From assembly GCA_001599935.1 (NCBI GenBank), contig BCIJ01000027.1, forward strand, positions 150,369 through 214,368: a DNA stretch of 64,000 nt, written 5' to 3'. This document shows positions 34,216-46,405 of this stretch, one piece after another. Position 1 is the stretch's first letter. Each line of letters begins with the position of its first letter. Both the position numbers and the translations under genes were made by a program. The notes under the pieces are model-generated. The model searched no databases and had not been told where the DNA came from. It saw nothing but the letters and a program-made list of their open reading frames with translations. Origin of the DNA: Holtermannia corniformis (lineage: Eukaryota; Basidiomycota; Tremellomycetes; Holtermanniales).

Positions 34216-36734
34216 ATGCCTGCCCCCACTTCAGCTCCGCGCACGCTGTACGACAAGGTGTTTGATGACCATGTAGTACAGGAGGGCGAGGGCGACACGC
34301 TCATCTACATTGACCGTCACCTCGTGCACGAGGTCACTAGCCCACAGGCGTTCGAGGGCCTGTCAGTCGCGACGGGTAGCGGACTCCTTAGCTGACTCGG
34401 ATACAGGCGCAATGCGGCACGTCAAGTCCGCCGACCAGACTGCACCCTCGTCACCGTCGACCACAACATCCCGTGCGTTGCTGACATTGTACGCAAACGG
34501 CATCCGCTGACACTCACCGTGCAGCACCTCTGCCCGGAAAAACGTCCATGACCTAGTCACCCTCATCCCGCAAGCCGACTCGCGATCTCAAGTGATGGCA
34601 CTTCAAGACAATGTCAAGGAGTTTGGCCTGACCTACTTTGGCATGGGCGACCGTCGGCAGGGTCCGTCCTCGGCTACCGGGTGCGACAACTGACCAGTCA
34701 GGTATCGTTCATATCATCGGCCCAGAGCAGGGCTTCACCCTCCCCGGCACGACTGTCGTCTGCGGTGACTCGCACACTTCGAGTGAGTGCCCTGCCGACG
34801 TCGCGAGCCAAGCTGACGCCCCAGCCCACGGCGCTTTCGGCGCTCTCGCTTTCGGTATCGGCACCTCCGAGGTCGAGCACGTCCTCGCGACCCAGACTCT
34901 GCCCCAGGCCAAGTCGAAGAACATGCGGATCAACGTCGAGGGCTCGCTACCCGACGGCGTCAACTCGAAAGATATCGTGCTCCACATCATCGGCCTGATC
35001 GGGACCGCGGGCGGGAACGGCTGCGTGATCGAGTTTTCCGGCTCGACCATTCGTGCGCTCTCAATGGAGGCCCGCATGTCCATCTGCAACATGTCGATCG
35101 AGGGCGGCGCTCGCGCAGGCATGATTGCGCCCGACGACATCACGTTTGAATACCTCCGCGGCCGACCGCTCAGCCCGCGCGAGGGCGAGGAATGGGACAA
35201 GGCTGAAGCCTACTGGCGTACGCTCAAGTCGGACGCGGGTGCAAAGCACGACATCGAGGTCGAGATTGACGCAAAGGACATCATCCCGACGATTACGTGG
35301 GGGACCTCGCCTCAGGACACGGTCCAGATCAACGGCAAGGTACCCGACCCAGCCGACGTTAGCGACCCGATCAAGAAGGCTGGTGTCGAGCGTTCGCTCG
35401 CGTACATGGGTCTCACCCCCGGCACGCCCATGGAGCAGGTCGAGATCGACAAGGCCTTCCTCGGCTCGTGCACCAACGGTCGGATCGAGGACTTGCGCTC
35501 CGCTGCCCGAGTCATTGTCGCGACTGCCAAAGCTGGCGGGCCTACGCGCGTCCCCGAGCGCGTCTACGCCATGATCGTGCCCGGTTCCGGTCTCGTCAAG
35601 CAGCAAGCTGAAGCCGAGGGGCTCGATGTCATCTTTAAAAAGGCGGGCTTTGACTGGCGTGAAGCCGGGTGCTCAATGTGTCTCGGCATGAACGCCGACC
35701 AGCTCTCACCTCAGGAGCGCTGTGCGTCGACCTCGAACCGCAACTTTGAAGGCCGTCAAGGTGCCGGCGGTCGCACCCACCTCATGTCCCCGGCCATGGT
35801 CGCCGCCGCTGCGCTTGCCGGTCGTCTCGCCGACGTTCGCAAGGTTGCCGGCCTCAACATTGCCGATCAGCCAGAGATGAAGATCACTTCATACTTTGAC
35901 TACCTCGAGCCCGTCACCGTACCCGCGCCGCCCGTCGCCCCGACCGAACAGTCTTCACAGGGTGCGACTCCGGTCCAAAAAGCAGCCGCCGCCTCGGCCG
36001 GTCTGCCTAAATTCAACATCCTCCGCGGGATCGCTGCCCCCATGGCGACGGCCAACATTGACACGGATCTCCTCATCCCCAAGCAGTTCCTCAAGACGCT
36101 CCTCCGGACCGGTCTCGGTTCGGCTCTGTTCTACAACCTCCGATTCGACGCGCAGACGGGCAAGGAGAACCCGGATTTCGTGCTCAACAAGGAGCCGTAC
36201 CGCCACGCGAGCATGATTGTCTGCACCGGTGCCAACTTTGGCTGCGGCTCTTCAAGAGAGCACGCCCCGTGGGCGCTCAACGACTTTGGGATTCGCTGCG
36301 TCATGGCGCCGAGCTTTGCCGACATTTTCAACAACAAGTGAGTGGTGCGCTGGACGACTGGGACGCGGCTGACGCCTTGCAGCTGCTACAAGAACGGCAT
36401 GCTGCCCCTTGTCCTTCCCCAAGCCGACCTCGAGACGCTGCACGCCGACGCCGAGGCAGGCGACGAGCTCGCCGTCGACCTCGAGAATCAAGTCGTCATC
36501 CGCGCCAACGGCAAAGGCGAGATCCCTTTCAACGTCGACGCCTTCCGCCGCCACTGCCTCATCAACGGTCTCGACGACATCGGGCTCACGCTCCAGCACC
36601 GCGAGCTGATTGAAAAGTTTGAGACCAAGCGCTCGACCGTCTGGCCATGGCTCGACGGCGTCGGCTACGCTCACAAGGGCGGCAAGGTCGTCGCCCGGCC
36701 CGTCGGTTCCGCACCGAAAAAGACCGACTGGTAA
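34216..36734 (+). CDS. LEU1: 3-isopropylmalate dehydratase (isopropylmalate isomerase)
   Basis: Second step of leucine synthesis: isomerises 2- to 3-isopropylmalate with a [4Fe-4S] cluster. It is a single chain of about 780 residues with LeuC and LeuD parts fused, as in other fungi. Short first exons ([20 protein letters not shown], then [16 protein letters not shown]) lead to [20 protein letters not shown] and CGDSHTS. Cluster ligands are seen in [13 protein letters not shown] and CSMCLGMN. The linker near 35950 ([20 protein letters not shown]) joins the swivel domain, with [20 protein letters not shown] and [17 protein letters not shown] last intron near 36340 precedes the end [12 protein letters not shown]. 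Stop is 107 bp from the convergent ELG1 stop. Confidence 0.95.
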
Positions 36735-36841
36735 AGGCGGATGTGCGCTGGGCAACGTGCCGTGTATTTACTTTGATACGGGATGGATGAGTGCACGACG
36801 ATTGATACGGTACACATGATACAAAGTATGGATACAGTAAT

Positions 36842-39800
36842 TTACAGGGTCAGACCCGATTGCCTTGCGTCTTGCAGAGCGGCATCGGGCAGGTCGAGGT
36901 AGCGCACGTAATCTTGTCGGTTCTGCGTGATGGCCGTGATGCGTACCGGCCGCCCTGTGCGCCGGTTCGTCCTCTCCTCGCCGGCCTCGGCAGCCGCCTT
37001 GTCTGCCGCCACGAGCGTGTCGTCGGCCAAGACGATTCGGCGGACTGGCGGGATGTAATCGAGGAAGAGGGCAGGCGTTGGCAACAGGTAGCTGTCGAGC
37101 GCGACGAGTTCATCGAGAAAGCTCAGTGTCGAGGCCATGTAGCGCGCGCTGCGGGGTGAGTAGGCTTCCGCGACCAAGCGGGGACTCACCGATCGACAGC
37201 AAGAGCCCGCAAAAGACTATCCGTGTCGTCTTCAACACCCGCGAGCTGAAGCAGTTGGTCTGTCATTTCGGCCTCGCGGCTTGACGAGGGCACCGGAGCG
37301 AGCGGGTCGAGGATCGGCTTGTACAGCAGGTTGGGATGCAGTTCGTCGTTGGCTGAAGGCATGTACATGTCCGTCTCGAGCGCCTGAGAGATCAGCTAGT
37401 GTCGTCGCTTAGAGTAGACGCGCACCTCGATCGCGGCATAGCCTCGACGGTCAACCCACGCGTCGGCATAGGAGAGGCTGTCGAGTTGGGTCAAGATCAA
37501 GCTAAAGTCTTTCTGCTCGCTCGACCGGCCGAGTGCGGGTGCTGATCTTGCCATTGCTTGAAGCTGATGCATGGCCTGGCGAAGGTCATGCATGGGTGCT
37601 GGCTGACTGTTGCGCGGCGGCAACGGTTGATGCAGTTGTAGGGCAGTTGGGATGTAGTGGATTGAATCCCGAAGCACTTGGGATGCAACGAATGCTAAAG
37701 TCGTTGATGCCTCGGCGCGGTGAATGGTCTCGAGGTACGGGATGGCGAGGTGCGATGGCGGCGGCTCAAACTGTAGGATCGCTTGGAGGGGCAGCTGAGC
37801 GCATGGGACGAGCGAGAGATCTACACGTCGCCCTCAGTCCATGTTCTCACGCCGACAACCAGTCCTCACCATTGCACGTCAAGATGACCGGCCGCCTCGA
37901 CTCGGCAATGAGGGCGACGACGGCTTGCCAGAAATTCTTGTCGTCATCGTACAGGATGTCGACCTCTTCCAGCAGGATGACCGACTGTCGCGCCTTTGCC
38001 GGCTTGTCGCTTTCGTCGGCATCGTCGTCACGTTCTGCAAAGTAACCAATCTTGTGGGGTGACGAGGCCGTCAAGTCGATCGCGCGCGGTGGCTCGTCGA
38101 CTTCGATTGGCTCGGCTACAGAGCCTTGGCTACCGTTTGCAGCTGCGGTCTTGGTGCGACCCTTGGCGAGCAGGCTGGCGAACGCGGCGCCTGCTTTGGC
38201 TTTGGGCTTGCCGTTTGGAGAGTGGCCGACGCCGACGCGACCACTCTTTGCGACCATGTGGTTCCGACTGACCTCGCCGACCATTGAAGTGAGGTTTGCG
38301 CCGGTGCGCCTGCCGATGCCCGGGTAGAATTCAAAGACGTCCCAGCCGAGCTCGCTGGCCGCCGCATAGACGGCCGCCGTCTTGCCAGCACCGTTTGGAC
38401 CGGTGAGGACGATCGTGTTGGTCAGGCGCGTCGACAGGCTTGGGTAGGTCACTGGGCGAACGCTTTCGTCTGACAGCATTGGCGCGGGCTGTTCCAGTTC
38501 GTCCACTTCTTCAGACGGATCGCTGTAGCCTTGCACCGGATCTTCGTCGTAGACGATCCATGAGTCCGCGCGGTGCTTGGCGGCGCGCGAGACTTTGCGG
38601 ATGACTGCGTCAGCGTCGGCCGTCGACGCGGCGCCAATTTCGAGTGCAGAGAGCCAGTCGCGCAGGTACAGCGCTTCAATCTCGTTGCCGAGGACTTGGG
38701 CTGCCGCTCTGGGTCGATAGCGCTCTGCCCAAGATTCTGCAGGGTTCGGGTCGACACTGGCGATGCGCGAGGCGGTGAAGGCAGGGTGTGATGTGATGAA
38801 GGGCGGGATGCTGAACGGAGTCTGGGAATGATGACGGCTTGGTTTGGGGCATGGGCGGTCGGTGGCGGTCAGGTAGCTTTGCCAGAAAGCGTCGAGTTCT
38901 GTTTTCGACAGGTGCGCCGGCTCCTTGCCCTTTCTCATCGGTGCCGAATGCTCGGGTCGGTCGCTTGCTTCGCTAGGCCAGACACCATGTCCAGTCCTAT
39001 CAGGCCAGGGCGCCGGCCACTCTTCACCCTCCTTGACACCTCGGCCCCACCCTGGCTTGGTCTGGACGGCCCCGCCGGCTTGACCCTGAGTGAACATTGA
39101 GAAAAGGGAGTGTTCTTTGCCATGAGCGGGCTGCTTTGTCTTGCTCGCTCCATCAGACTGCTGGCGGTCCATCGGTTTGCTACTACCACTCCCACTAGCG
39201 GCTGCCGTCGTACTGAAGAAAGCGTGAGCAGGTCTAGTGTCCGTCACGCGCATGGCCTTGGGTCTCGCCGGCTCAAGCTCGATCGGGTCGTCTGCACCGC
39301 CACTTTTGCTCTTGCTTGGCCCGGGAAGCACAGCGCGCTTGCGAGGAGATGCAGAGTCACTGTCGGAATCGATGACGATGGAGACTTGGTTGCTGGTTGA
39401 CTCTGGACCGGTCGCAGGCGCGGTTGCGGTCGATGAACGGCGTCGGCGCTGGGTCGTCCTGGAGGTTGCTTGACGTTTGGGCGATTTTTCGGGCGATGAA
39501 GACGACACGGTGATAGGCTGGGGTGTGGGTGTTGTCTACAGAGTTGTACAGTCAGCCCATCGATCGAGTATAGCATGCTCACGCACATCTCGGTTTTTGC
39601 CAACACGGTTCCGTCCACCAGCGCCCTTGCTTACCACCCGCCGCTTTGCCATCGCCTTGAGCTCTGCTTGTTCACCCTCGACCTTCTTGATCTTGCCCGG
39701 CCGCGGCTTTGACGGCTCGCCACGGTTCTGATCGTCTACAAAGTCGAGCTGGCCGGTTCCGGTGAGATCGAGCTTGGCCTGCTTGCCCTTTGCATCGTCT

Positions 39801-40009
39801 GCCTTTGTCCTCTTGCGCTTGACTGAAGGCGCCGACTGCGGTTTGGGGTTCGCACCGAGGTAGGCTAGCAGCGGGTTGGGTTTCTGAGCGGTTGAAGATG
39901 GACCTGGTGCTGGCACTGGCGTCGATTTTGATGAACCGGCCGCGGGTGCGCTCTCGACCACCTTTTTACCCTCGCCCGCCTTGCGTTTGCTGCTCGCCAA
40001 CTCGGTCAT
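36842..40009 (-). CDS. ELG1: Elg1/ATAD5-type RFC-like clamp unloader subunit
   Basis: Large subunit of the alternative RFC that unloads PCNA from chromatin. The disordered N-terminus starts MTELASSKRKAGEGKKVV. A candidate SUMO-interaction motif (VSIVIDSDSDS) opens the main exon at about 39375. The AAA+ part has AERYRPRAAAQVLGN, Walker A TGPNGAGKTAAVYAAASELG, EFYPGIGRRTGANLTSMVGE, and Walker B-like VILLEEVDILYDDDKNFW followed by RRPVILTCN. The Walker B region has EE and no Asp-Glu pair, as in Elg1/ATAD5. C-terminal exons (36842-37800) include YADAWVDRRGYAAIE and SLSFLDELVALDSYLLPTPA-like helices and end ALQDARQSGLTL. Four or five introns. Two ACGCGT boxes lie just upstream of the start. Confidence 0.9.
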
Positions 40010-40036
40010 GGTCGCGCAGATTGAGCAACAAGACCA

Positions 40037-40083
40037 ACGCGTCTTTCGTTGACCAACAACTGACGGAACGGTGCCCCACGCGT
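40037..40083. promoter_or_regulatory. Two ACGCGT (MluI cell-cycle box-like) sites upstream of ELG1
   Basis: ACGCGT occurs at 40037-40042 and 40078-40083, within 75 bp of the ELG1 start codon. In yeasts MBF binds this sequence at G1/S replication genes. The equivalent role here is inferred. Confidence 0.45.
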
Positions 40084-40298
40084 CCAGGTCAGTTAACACC
40101 GCGACAGGCGCGCGACGGATTATTAGCTGCGCGCGGTCCGCGCCTACCATAACCGCCAACCCGCGATTCACCGCCTGGGATTCGCCAGTGTGCAGCAACA
40201 AAGGGGCGCGTAGTAGTACATGGCCAACGATGCGACGTACTCGTACAAGTAGACAACACTGACAATCTATAACCCATCCTGGTTCCCGCTGCTGCCAG

Positions 40299-41882
40299 CT
40301 AAGCCTTGGCCTCGATCCCCAAGTCGGGCCGACCAGCCTCTTGGGCGGCCTCGCGTACTTGCTGCTGCGCCTGCCTCGAGAATGCCGCGGCCTGCTCGCG
40401 CGTAAACCTGCGAGTGTCAGCGTGACCCCGTCCGTTCGGCTTGGGTGGTGACCCACTCGACCTGAGAGCCGCGCACGACGCCGTTCGGCTCGGTGATGGA
40501 GAATGGCGAAAAGTCCATCTTTTGATCGAGGTTGGCGAGCGTGTGGTTGACGAACCGGTGCGTCGCTTCGTCGGCTCGCACGGCGCGAATCACATCGACG
40601 AGCTTGGCGTCGGCGGCGAGGCGCCAGTAGTCCTGCGGGCGTGAGCGATCAGTCTCGGAACGGCGCCGAGCGACGGACAATGGCAATCTTGGGCGCTGCC
40701 TTGTCAGTCCATTCGGGAATGTACCCGTTCTCGAGCTCGTCGAGGCATTTGGTGCTGTTGCAATCAGCGGGTGCCTGTCCCGAGTCGCTCGTTACTCACT
40801 AGGTGTGTACGGCCTCCTCTTCCAGCGCGCCGACAAAGCGGTGGGCGACCTTGGGGAAGAAGAGGTAGGTGAGGAAGAACAGGTTGACAAACACGCCCTG
40901 AGCGGCGAGCACGACCATGCGGAAGACGACGCCGGGCTGCTTGACCGCAAGGAACGTCATGAGGTGCATGCGTTCGTTTTCGGCTTCCTCGAGCAGGGTG
41001 CTACACGCATCAGCTGGTGTGCAGGGGCCAGGCGCACGAGACGTACTGGATCCAGCCTCCATCACGGCGCTGGGCAGGTCAGCATCGCTCACACCGTCAA
41101 GTACAGCAACGCACCATCAGTCTCAGGCTCTGCAAGTGACGGATCATGCCGCCCACGACACCGGGCACACCTGCCGTCGTCTCGAGCAGCAGGATACGCA
41201 TCAGCCACTGCTCGTGGCTCATGACGCAGCCGCGCTTCCTCAGCTCGGCGACCGACAGCTGAGCCATGCCCGCTTCAATCTCGGGGATCGGCGTCTCCTT
41301 GTAGCCCGTCACGAGGTCGAACGTGGCCCTGCGAGCGTGAGCTGGTGCTGGCTAGGGGTCTACAGGCTCGGCGGCTACGCACCGGAGCGTCTTGACGAGC
41401 TTGTGTGCAATCTTGTCACCGACCGTCTTGGTCTCGCGGTGGACGACCTTTACGCTGTCGAGCTCCTGCCAGACAATCAGCCTTGTGACGAGCCAAAGCG
41501 AGGGACCGACCTCCTTGGTGTAGATCGGCTGGAACATTGTCCACCGACCGGTCGTGCTGCCATCGTTCAAGTCGTTTGTAATCTGCGGGATCGCGTCTGA
41601 ACATGGTCAGCCTAGTGATCACACTACTTCAGCCCACGCACCGAGGTAGTGGCCACCCTCGCTCCCGAGGCCCGTGGACCCGACCGAGCCCTCGAGCTTG
41701 CCGCCCTGCTTCTCGCGGTCCCAGACCTTGGGCTGCAACGTCGTCGACGCGCTCTGCGGCGTGACCTGGCTCGGTGCAGGAGTATAGTGTCGCACAGACG
41801 CGGCCCGTAGCCCGACCCGAGCCAAAGGCAGAGGCAAGCGAGACGAGGCCGCGCGCAACTGGACAAGAGGGAGCAAGGCCAT
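40299..41882 (-). CDS. AOX1: Mitochondrial alternative oxidase
   Basis: Di-iron ubiquinol oxidase of the inner mitochondrial membrane that bypasses complexes III and IV. The presequence is Arg/Ala/Leu-rich ([20 protein letters not shown]). The core has [20 protein letters not shown], then [20 protein letters not shown] with the first Glu. DGGWIQ and [15 protein letters not shown] supply Glu and Exx[21 protein letters not shown] spans the membrane face. ALEEEAVHT and [17 protein letters not shown] give the remaining Glu and ExxH, so all six metal ligands are present. The C-terminal exon starts [20 protein letters not shown] and ends GIEAKA. The segment before the core ([20 protein letters not shown]) is less conserved; part may be intron. 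About eight introns. Confidence 0.93.
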
Positions 41883-42396
41883 GTCGATCAGTCAGTGGTA
41901 GAGTTGGGTTGGTAACTGCTAAGGGTCTGGCAAGGCCCAAGGGAGGTTGCTGCATAAGTATGGCCGAGCGAGCGACGGAGACGGAGCAGCGCGGGCGTGA
42001 ACGGTGCGAGTTTCAATTGACTCTGGCGTTGGCGGATCACACGCACGCCACGGTGGCAACGACGCTTGGCGCACCACACGGCTCGTATCGCCTCGCTCGC
42101 ACTCTGGTTCTCTATCCGACAACAGCTACATCCTCTGCAGTCTATCCACGCTCTTTGCAGCTCGCCACAGCATCAACCCAGCGCCAAAAGCTCGACCGCC
42201 AATCCGAATCGGTCAATTACTCGCGGATCATCTCGGACGGGAACCAAACAACGGCCCGCGTCCTTTGCGACCGCTTCCGGCCCGCCGCCCGCCCGTCGGC
42301 CGCCGCTGACCTGTACAACACGGCTGCATCTAGTAATCTGCCTGGACATGCGCCAACTCTAGATGTCGGGTGTCAACCGATCATACTGCGGCAACG
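41883..42396. other. Intergenic, AOX1 promoter and ADCK2-like gene 3' end
   Basis: No gene supported. A long plus-strand open frame crosses it (41774-42487) but overlaps two minus-strand genes and has no motif. Confidence 0.5.
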
Positions 42397-44723
42397 TCAG
42401 CGAGGCACCGCCGCATCACGAGCACCGACCTTGATCCACTCGTCGATCTGCGAGACCGACTCGGCAATCTGCCGTGCTTCGAGGTAGACCCAGATCTGCT
42501 CCAGTCAGTACTGCCGCCGGCACTCGAGCAGAAGCCGCACCTTGGCCATGGCCCACACATTGCCCGGCTGCACCGTCTTCATGGCCTCTCGGCTGCCCAT
42601 CTGCCGCCCGACCTGTCGCAAGATCGGCAGCGCGCTCTTGAACAGGTCCATCCCTGGATCCAGCTGCCTGCCAATGCCCTCGAGCAGCAGAATGCTGATC
42701 ACCGTGTTGACAAAGTCACCCTCCATCTTGACATGGTGCTGGCGCACGGCCAGCAAGACGTCGGTCAAGATATCGGAAATCTTGATCTTGGCGAGCGAAA
42801 ACGTCTTGGATTTGACGCTCAGAACGAGGTGCTGCATCTTGAGCGCAAACGTCTCCTCGTCGAGCGCCAGTTCGGGCGTTCGACACCGCTCGACCATCAA
42901 CTTGCCGGCCTTGTACCCGTCAAACTCGGCAACGGCTTGAAACAGGTCGAGAAAGTTGCGGCGATTCGTAGGTGAGAGCGTCGTGACGAGCCCGGCGTCG
43001 ATAAAGATCAGCTGCGGCTCGTAGCCTTGGGCCGAGAGCTCGTCGAGCTTGGCAAGCCAGTGGGACGGGTCGTGTGCGAGCGACGAGAGCTCGTGTACAA
43101 GAGCAGAGGAGGAGGCAGACACGGTTGGGATGGATGATGGGGACGAAACTGGCGTGGGACGAAAGTAGTCGAGCACCGAGGAAAAGTAGTCACGCGAGGT
43201 CCGCTTGTAGAAGCGGACCATGATGTTGCCGCTGTGCGTTTCAGCTTGGCTTGCCCCAGCTGGATATAGCACTCACGGATGCAAGTCACCATGCGTCCAG
43301 TTGTCGAGCAAGAGCATGTTCTGCGCAGCGTCAGCCACACGCAGCCCACTGAGCGAGACCCACCAAGAACGCATCCAGACCGATATTGGCAATCCGGTCA
43401 TCGTACGGTCCGCCGCCGTTGCGCAAAAACCACTTGAGCGGCAGAGCGTCCTCAAACTCCTCGACCATGACCTCTCGCTGAGCCTCGCGCTCGTCTTGGC
43501 CCAGCCGGATCGGGCGCGGGAACGCAACGCTCTGCCCGCGGTGGGCAAAGTTGGTCGTGAACCGATCGAGGTTGGCGCCCTCGACGCGCAAGTCGAGCTG
43601 CATGTTCATCATCCCACCGAATACCTGCACTTCTTCTGGGAGGGAGATCCACTCCATCCCGGGGAAGAGGTTGATGAACCACGCGAAGACTCCCATGATG
43701 GCGATATCGCGCCGGATCGTCTGGGTCACACGAGGATGGAGGACTTTGATGGCGACCGAGGTATTGGCGACGGCGTCTGCTGAGGTGGCTTCGGTGGGTG
43801 GCAAGAGGGAAGGCTTGAGGGTCGCTTTGTACACCTGCAAACGTCAGCCGAGCACCGCGCCAGGCGTGCGGCATACCTGAGCAATCGCGCCGCACCCAAT
43901 AGGTTCATGTTCAAACTCGTCAAAGATGTCGTCAAAGCTCATCCCGAACGCGCGCTGGATGATCCTCTTGGTGTGGTGGAAAGAGTGGGGCTTGCCGTTT
44001 GAATGCAGTTTCGACATGCGTTCGCACAGGGCAGCCGGGAACAGGTCGGCACGCGAAGCGGCCCACTGTCCAAGCTACGAGGGATCAGTCTAGCCAAGCA
44101 CGGCGACCCAAACGCACCTTTATAAACGTCGGTCCGGCACGCTCCATCTGCTTGACGAGAAAGCCGTACCACCATACCGCGCCCCAGTTCTCCTCGTCAT
44201 CGCGCCTGCCTCGCCTGAACCGCTTCGATACGTGTCCAGAACCATTGCTGCCGATGAGTAGCATCGGTGCTGCTAGGATGACGGGTCCAAAGATGAACGC
44301 AAGGCGGAGGAAGCGAACGGCGGTCAGAAAGGGTTCGATGATGTAGTGTCGGAGCAGGCTGAGCGCGGTCAGAGGGGCTTCGGATGGCGAGTTGGCGACG
44401 AGAGACGAGGATGGTATTGTGGATGGCTGGTGTGGGATGAGCTCGGCAGGGAAGAGCAGAACATTGTCGGATCTCTGCGTCTGGAATGCAACTAGGCCAA
44501 GACCGAGCGTCGAGGAGCCGATGAGTAGTACTCGAGACCTCGACCAGCCGCCAGATGACCCTTGATAACCTCTTGGGCTTGTCAGCGTTGAACCAAAGCG
44601 GTGCGAGGTCGGTTGGGCGACTGTCGATCGAGTCGCTAGCCTCGACCGAGTGACATCACCGACTCGGACCGCTGGACCTCTTGCAGCACATCGCCAGCTG
44701 ACGGCGACGAGTCGAGACGCCAT
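42397..44723 (-). CDS. CQD1: UbiB/ABC1-family atypical kinase, ADCK2/Cqd1-like
   Basis: Mitochondrial UbiB-type protein implicated in coenzyme Q distribution and lipid homeostasis. The N-terminus MASRLVAVSWRCAARGPAVR is presequence-like, and a membrane segment RVLLIGSSTLGLGLVAFQ follows. The KxGQ block reads GPTFIKLGQWAASRADLFPA. Next are KLHSNGKPHSFHHTKRIIQR, EPIGCGAIAQVYKATL (nucleotide loop) and VAIKVLHPRV (Lys of strand 3). WISLPEEVQVFGGMMNMQLD and the rebuilt HGDLHPGNIMVR (catalytic loop) precede LIFIDAGLVTTLSP (DFG-equivalent). The last intron (45 nt, gtgcgg...gagcag) leads to IWVYLEARQIAESVSQIDEW and a stop at 42397. The pattern matches ADCK2 rather than COQ8. Confidence 0.9.
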
Positions 44724-45035
44724 GGCGTGACAAGCTGGATGCTTGCAGCCTGATCAGTCGGGACAATGTTGGGAGTGCAGCAAACAATGGTGATGGTTAC
44801 AGAGTACAAGATGTCTGAAGATCGGCGCCGGGTTGTCGCGGACAAGACAACTTCCGGCAGTGACGATCCGAGGCAACGTTGGGTATATTCTCCGACTGTA
44901 TAGTACGGGTCAGGCAGGAGGTGCATTGGTTCATGATTAGATCAACGTCTGATCTCTGGAGCTGCATCTCCCACGCTTATCCATGCTGCCACATCCTCGA
45001 CCTGGCCGCGATCAGCCTGTTTTCCGCACAGCCCA
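44724..45035. other. Intergenic, promoter of ADCK2-like gene
   Basis: About 310 bp between tandem minus-strand genes. No gene or clear motif seen. Confidence 0.5.
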
Positions 45036-46405
45036 TCATACGCACGTCTTTCCAGTAAAGCCCTTGTCGCTCAACCGCTGCACCTCTTCCGGCGTCAGGT
45101 CAAAAGTCAAGGCTTTAGCATTCTGTTACGACCCCATCAGCACAGCGCTCCGTCTCGCAATCCTACGCACCTGCTCGGCCTGGTGGCCGTCCCTCGCGCC
45201 GCCGAGTGGGATAGCGCCTTTTTGAATGACCCAGTTGATGGCGATAGCTGAAAGCGGCACGTCGTATTTGGCGGCGAGCTCGCGCATGACGTCTAGTAGC
45301 GGCTCGAGCTCGTCCATGGGAATGTCGGAAAAGCTACGTCTGGATCAGCAGCGAATACCGAACGACGGGAGACGTACCGGCGGCCCTTTGGTGGCGGGTT
45401 GGCGGCCGAGTACTTGCCTGTCAAGCGGCCCATCCCAAGCGGCGAGTCTGCGGGCATAAGCTAGACTTGGTGAACCGCATCACCCAACTCACAAGCCATG
45501 CACGCGACACCCAGCTCCTTCATCGCCGCCAGCAGGCCATTCTGCTCGGGCAGTTGACGCAGCAGGTTGTACTCGATCTGATTCGAGGCGAGTGGCACGC
45601 CGTGCTTTTTCAGAATCGCGTGCATGTTGCGTCTCGTCGGCATCAGCGCGCGTCGAGCAAGGACTTGACGACGCACAACTCGTTTTCGCTAAAGTTGGAG
45701 ACGCCGACATTCTTGGCGAGCCCGAGCTGGTGGCATTTGGCGAGCTCACGGCCTTGGGCTTCCCACGAGTGAGGTCCGATCGGGCCGTGGATCTGCCGCT
45801 GTGAGTGGGAGACGTCGCGGAAACGAACAGACTGACCATGTAGAGATCCACACTGTCCACGCCCAGCCGAGTCAGAGAGCCTTTGAGCCCCGCGACCACA
45901 CCGGGCGTCAGTAGGAAAAAGTTGCGCAGCGTGGGGACGGGCAGCCCTGGATGCCTGATCAGCTTGAGCGGTGATCAACGCTCGGCGCACATTTCGTTGC
46001 CAGCACGAGCTGGCTCCGAATATCTTCCGAAGACTCCTTGATTAGCCTGCCGATGAGGCGCTCGGATTCCCCGTTGCCGTAGACTTCGCTGCACACGCGG
46101 TCAGTGTGGACTGGCATTGGCGGATTCTGACGCACGCCGTGTCGAAAAAGTGGATACCGTCCTTGTGCGTCTGCTGCCATGCCTGCTGGATCTTTGGCCA
46201 GTCATCTGGAGAATGCTCCCACAAGCTGTGCTGTCAGCACGAGCGCGCGACGATGCCGACAGGCGCCCACCTGTCGCCCCACGACCACGTCCCTGAACGG
46301 CCACGGAATCAGACCGGAATCATGCCGTCGGCGGGAAGACGCACCGATTGCCAGAGGTGGGACCTGCAGGGTGCCGAGCGAGAATGCTTTTGTCAGCGCT
46401 GGCAT
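45036..46405 (-). CDS. Aldo-keto reductase (AKR superfamily)
   Basis: NADPH-dependent carbonyl reductase with a TIM barrel. Short exons join as MPALTKAFSLGTLQVPPLAI, GTWSWGDSLWEHSPDDWPKI, and GIHFFDTAEVYGNGESERLI carrying catalytic Asp and Tyr. Then come GSLTRLGVDSVDLYM, YQIHGP-like and GLAKNVGVSNFSENELC, a family signature. Later exons give GVPLASNQIEYNLLRQLPEQ, DSPLGMGRLTGKYS, DVPLSAIAINWVIQKGAIPL and TFDLTPEEVQRLSDKGFTGK, ending TCV. At least eight introns, several near 45-50 nt. It resembles the fungal pyridoxal-reductase or yakc-type AKRs, but substrate cannot be assigned from sequence. It is the last gene of a four-gene minus-strand run. Confidence 0.88.

Noticed and set aside
41774..42487. 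237-codon plus-strand frame
   Set aside because: It overlaps AOX1 and the ADCK2-like gene on the other strand and has low-complexity, non-family content.
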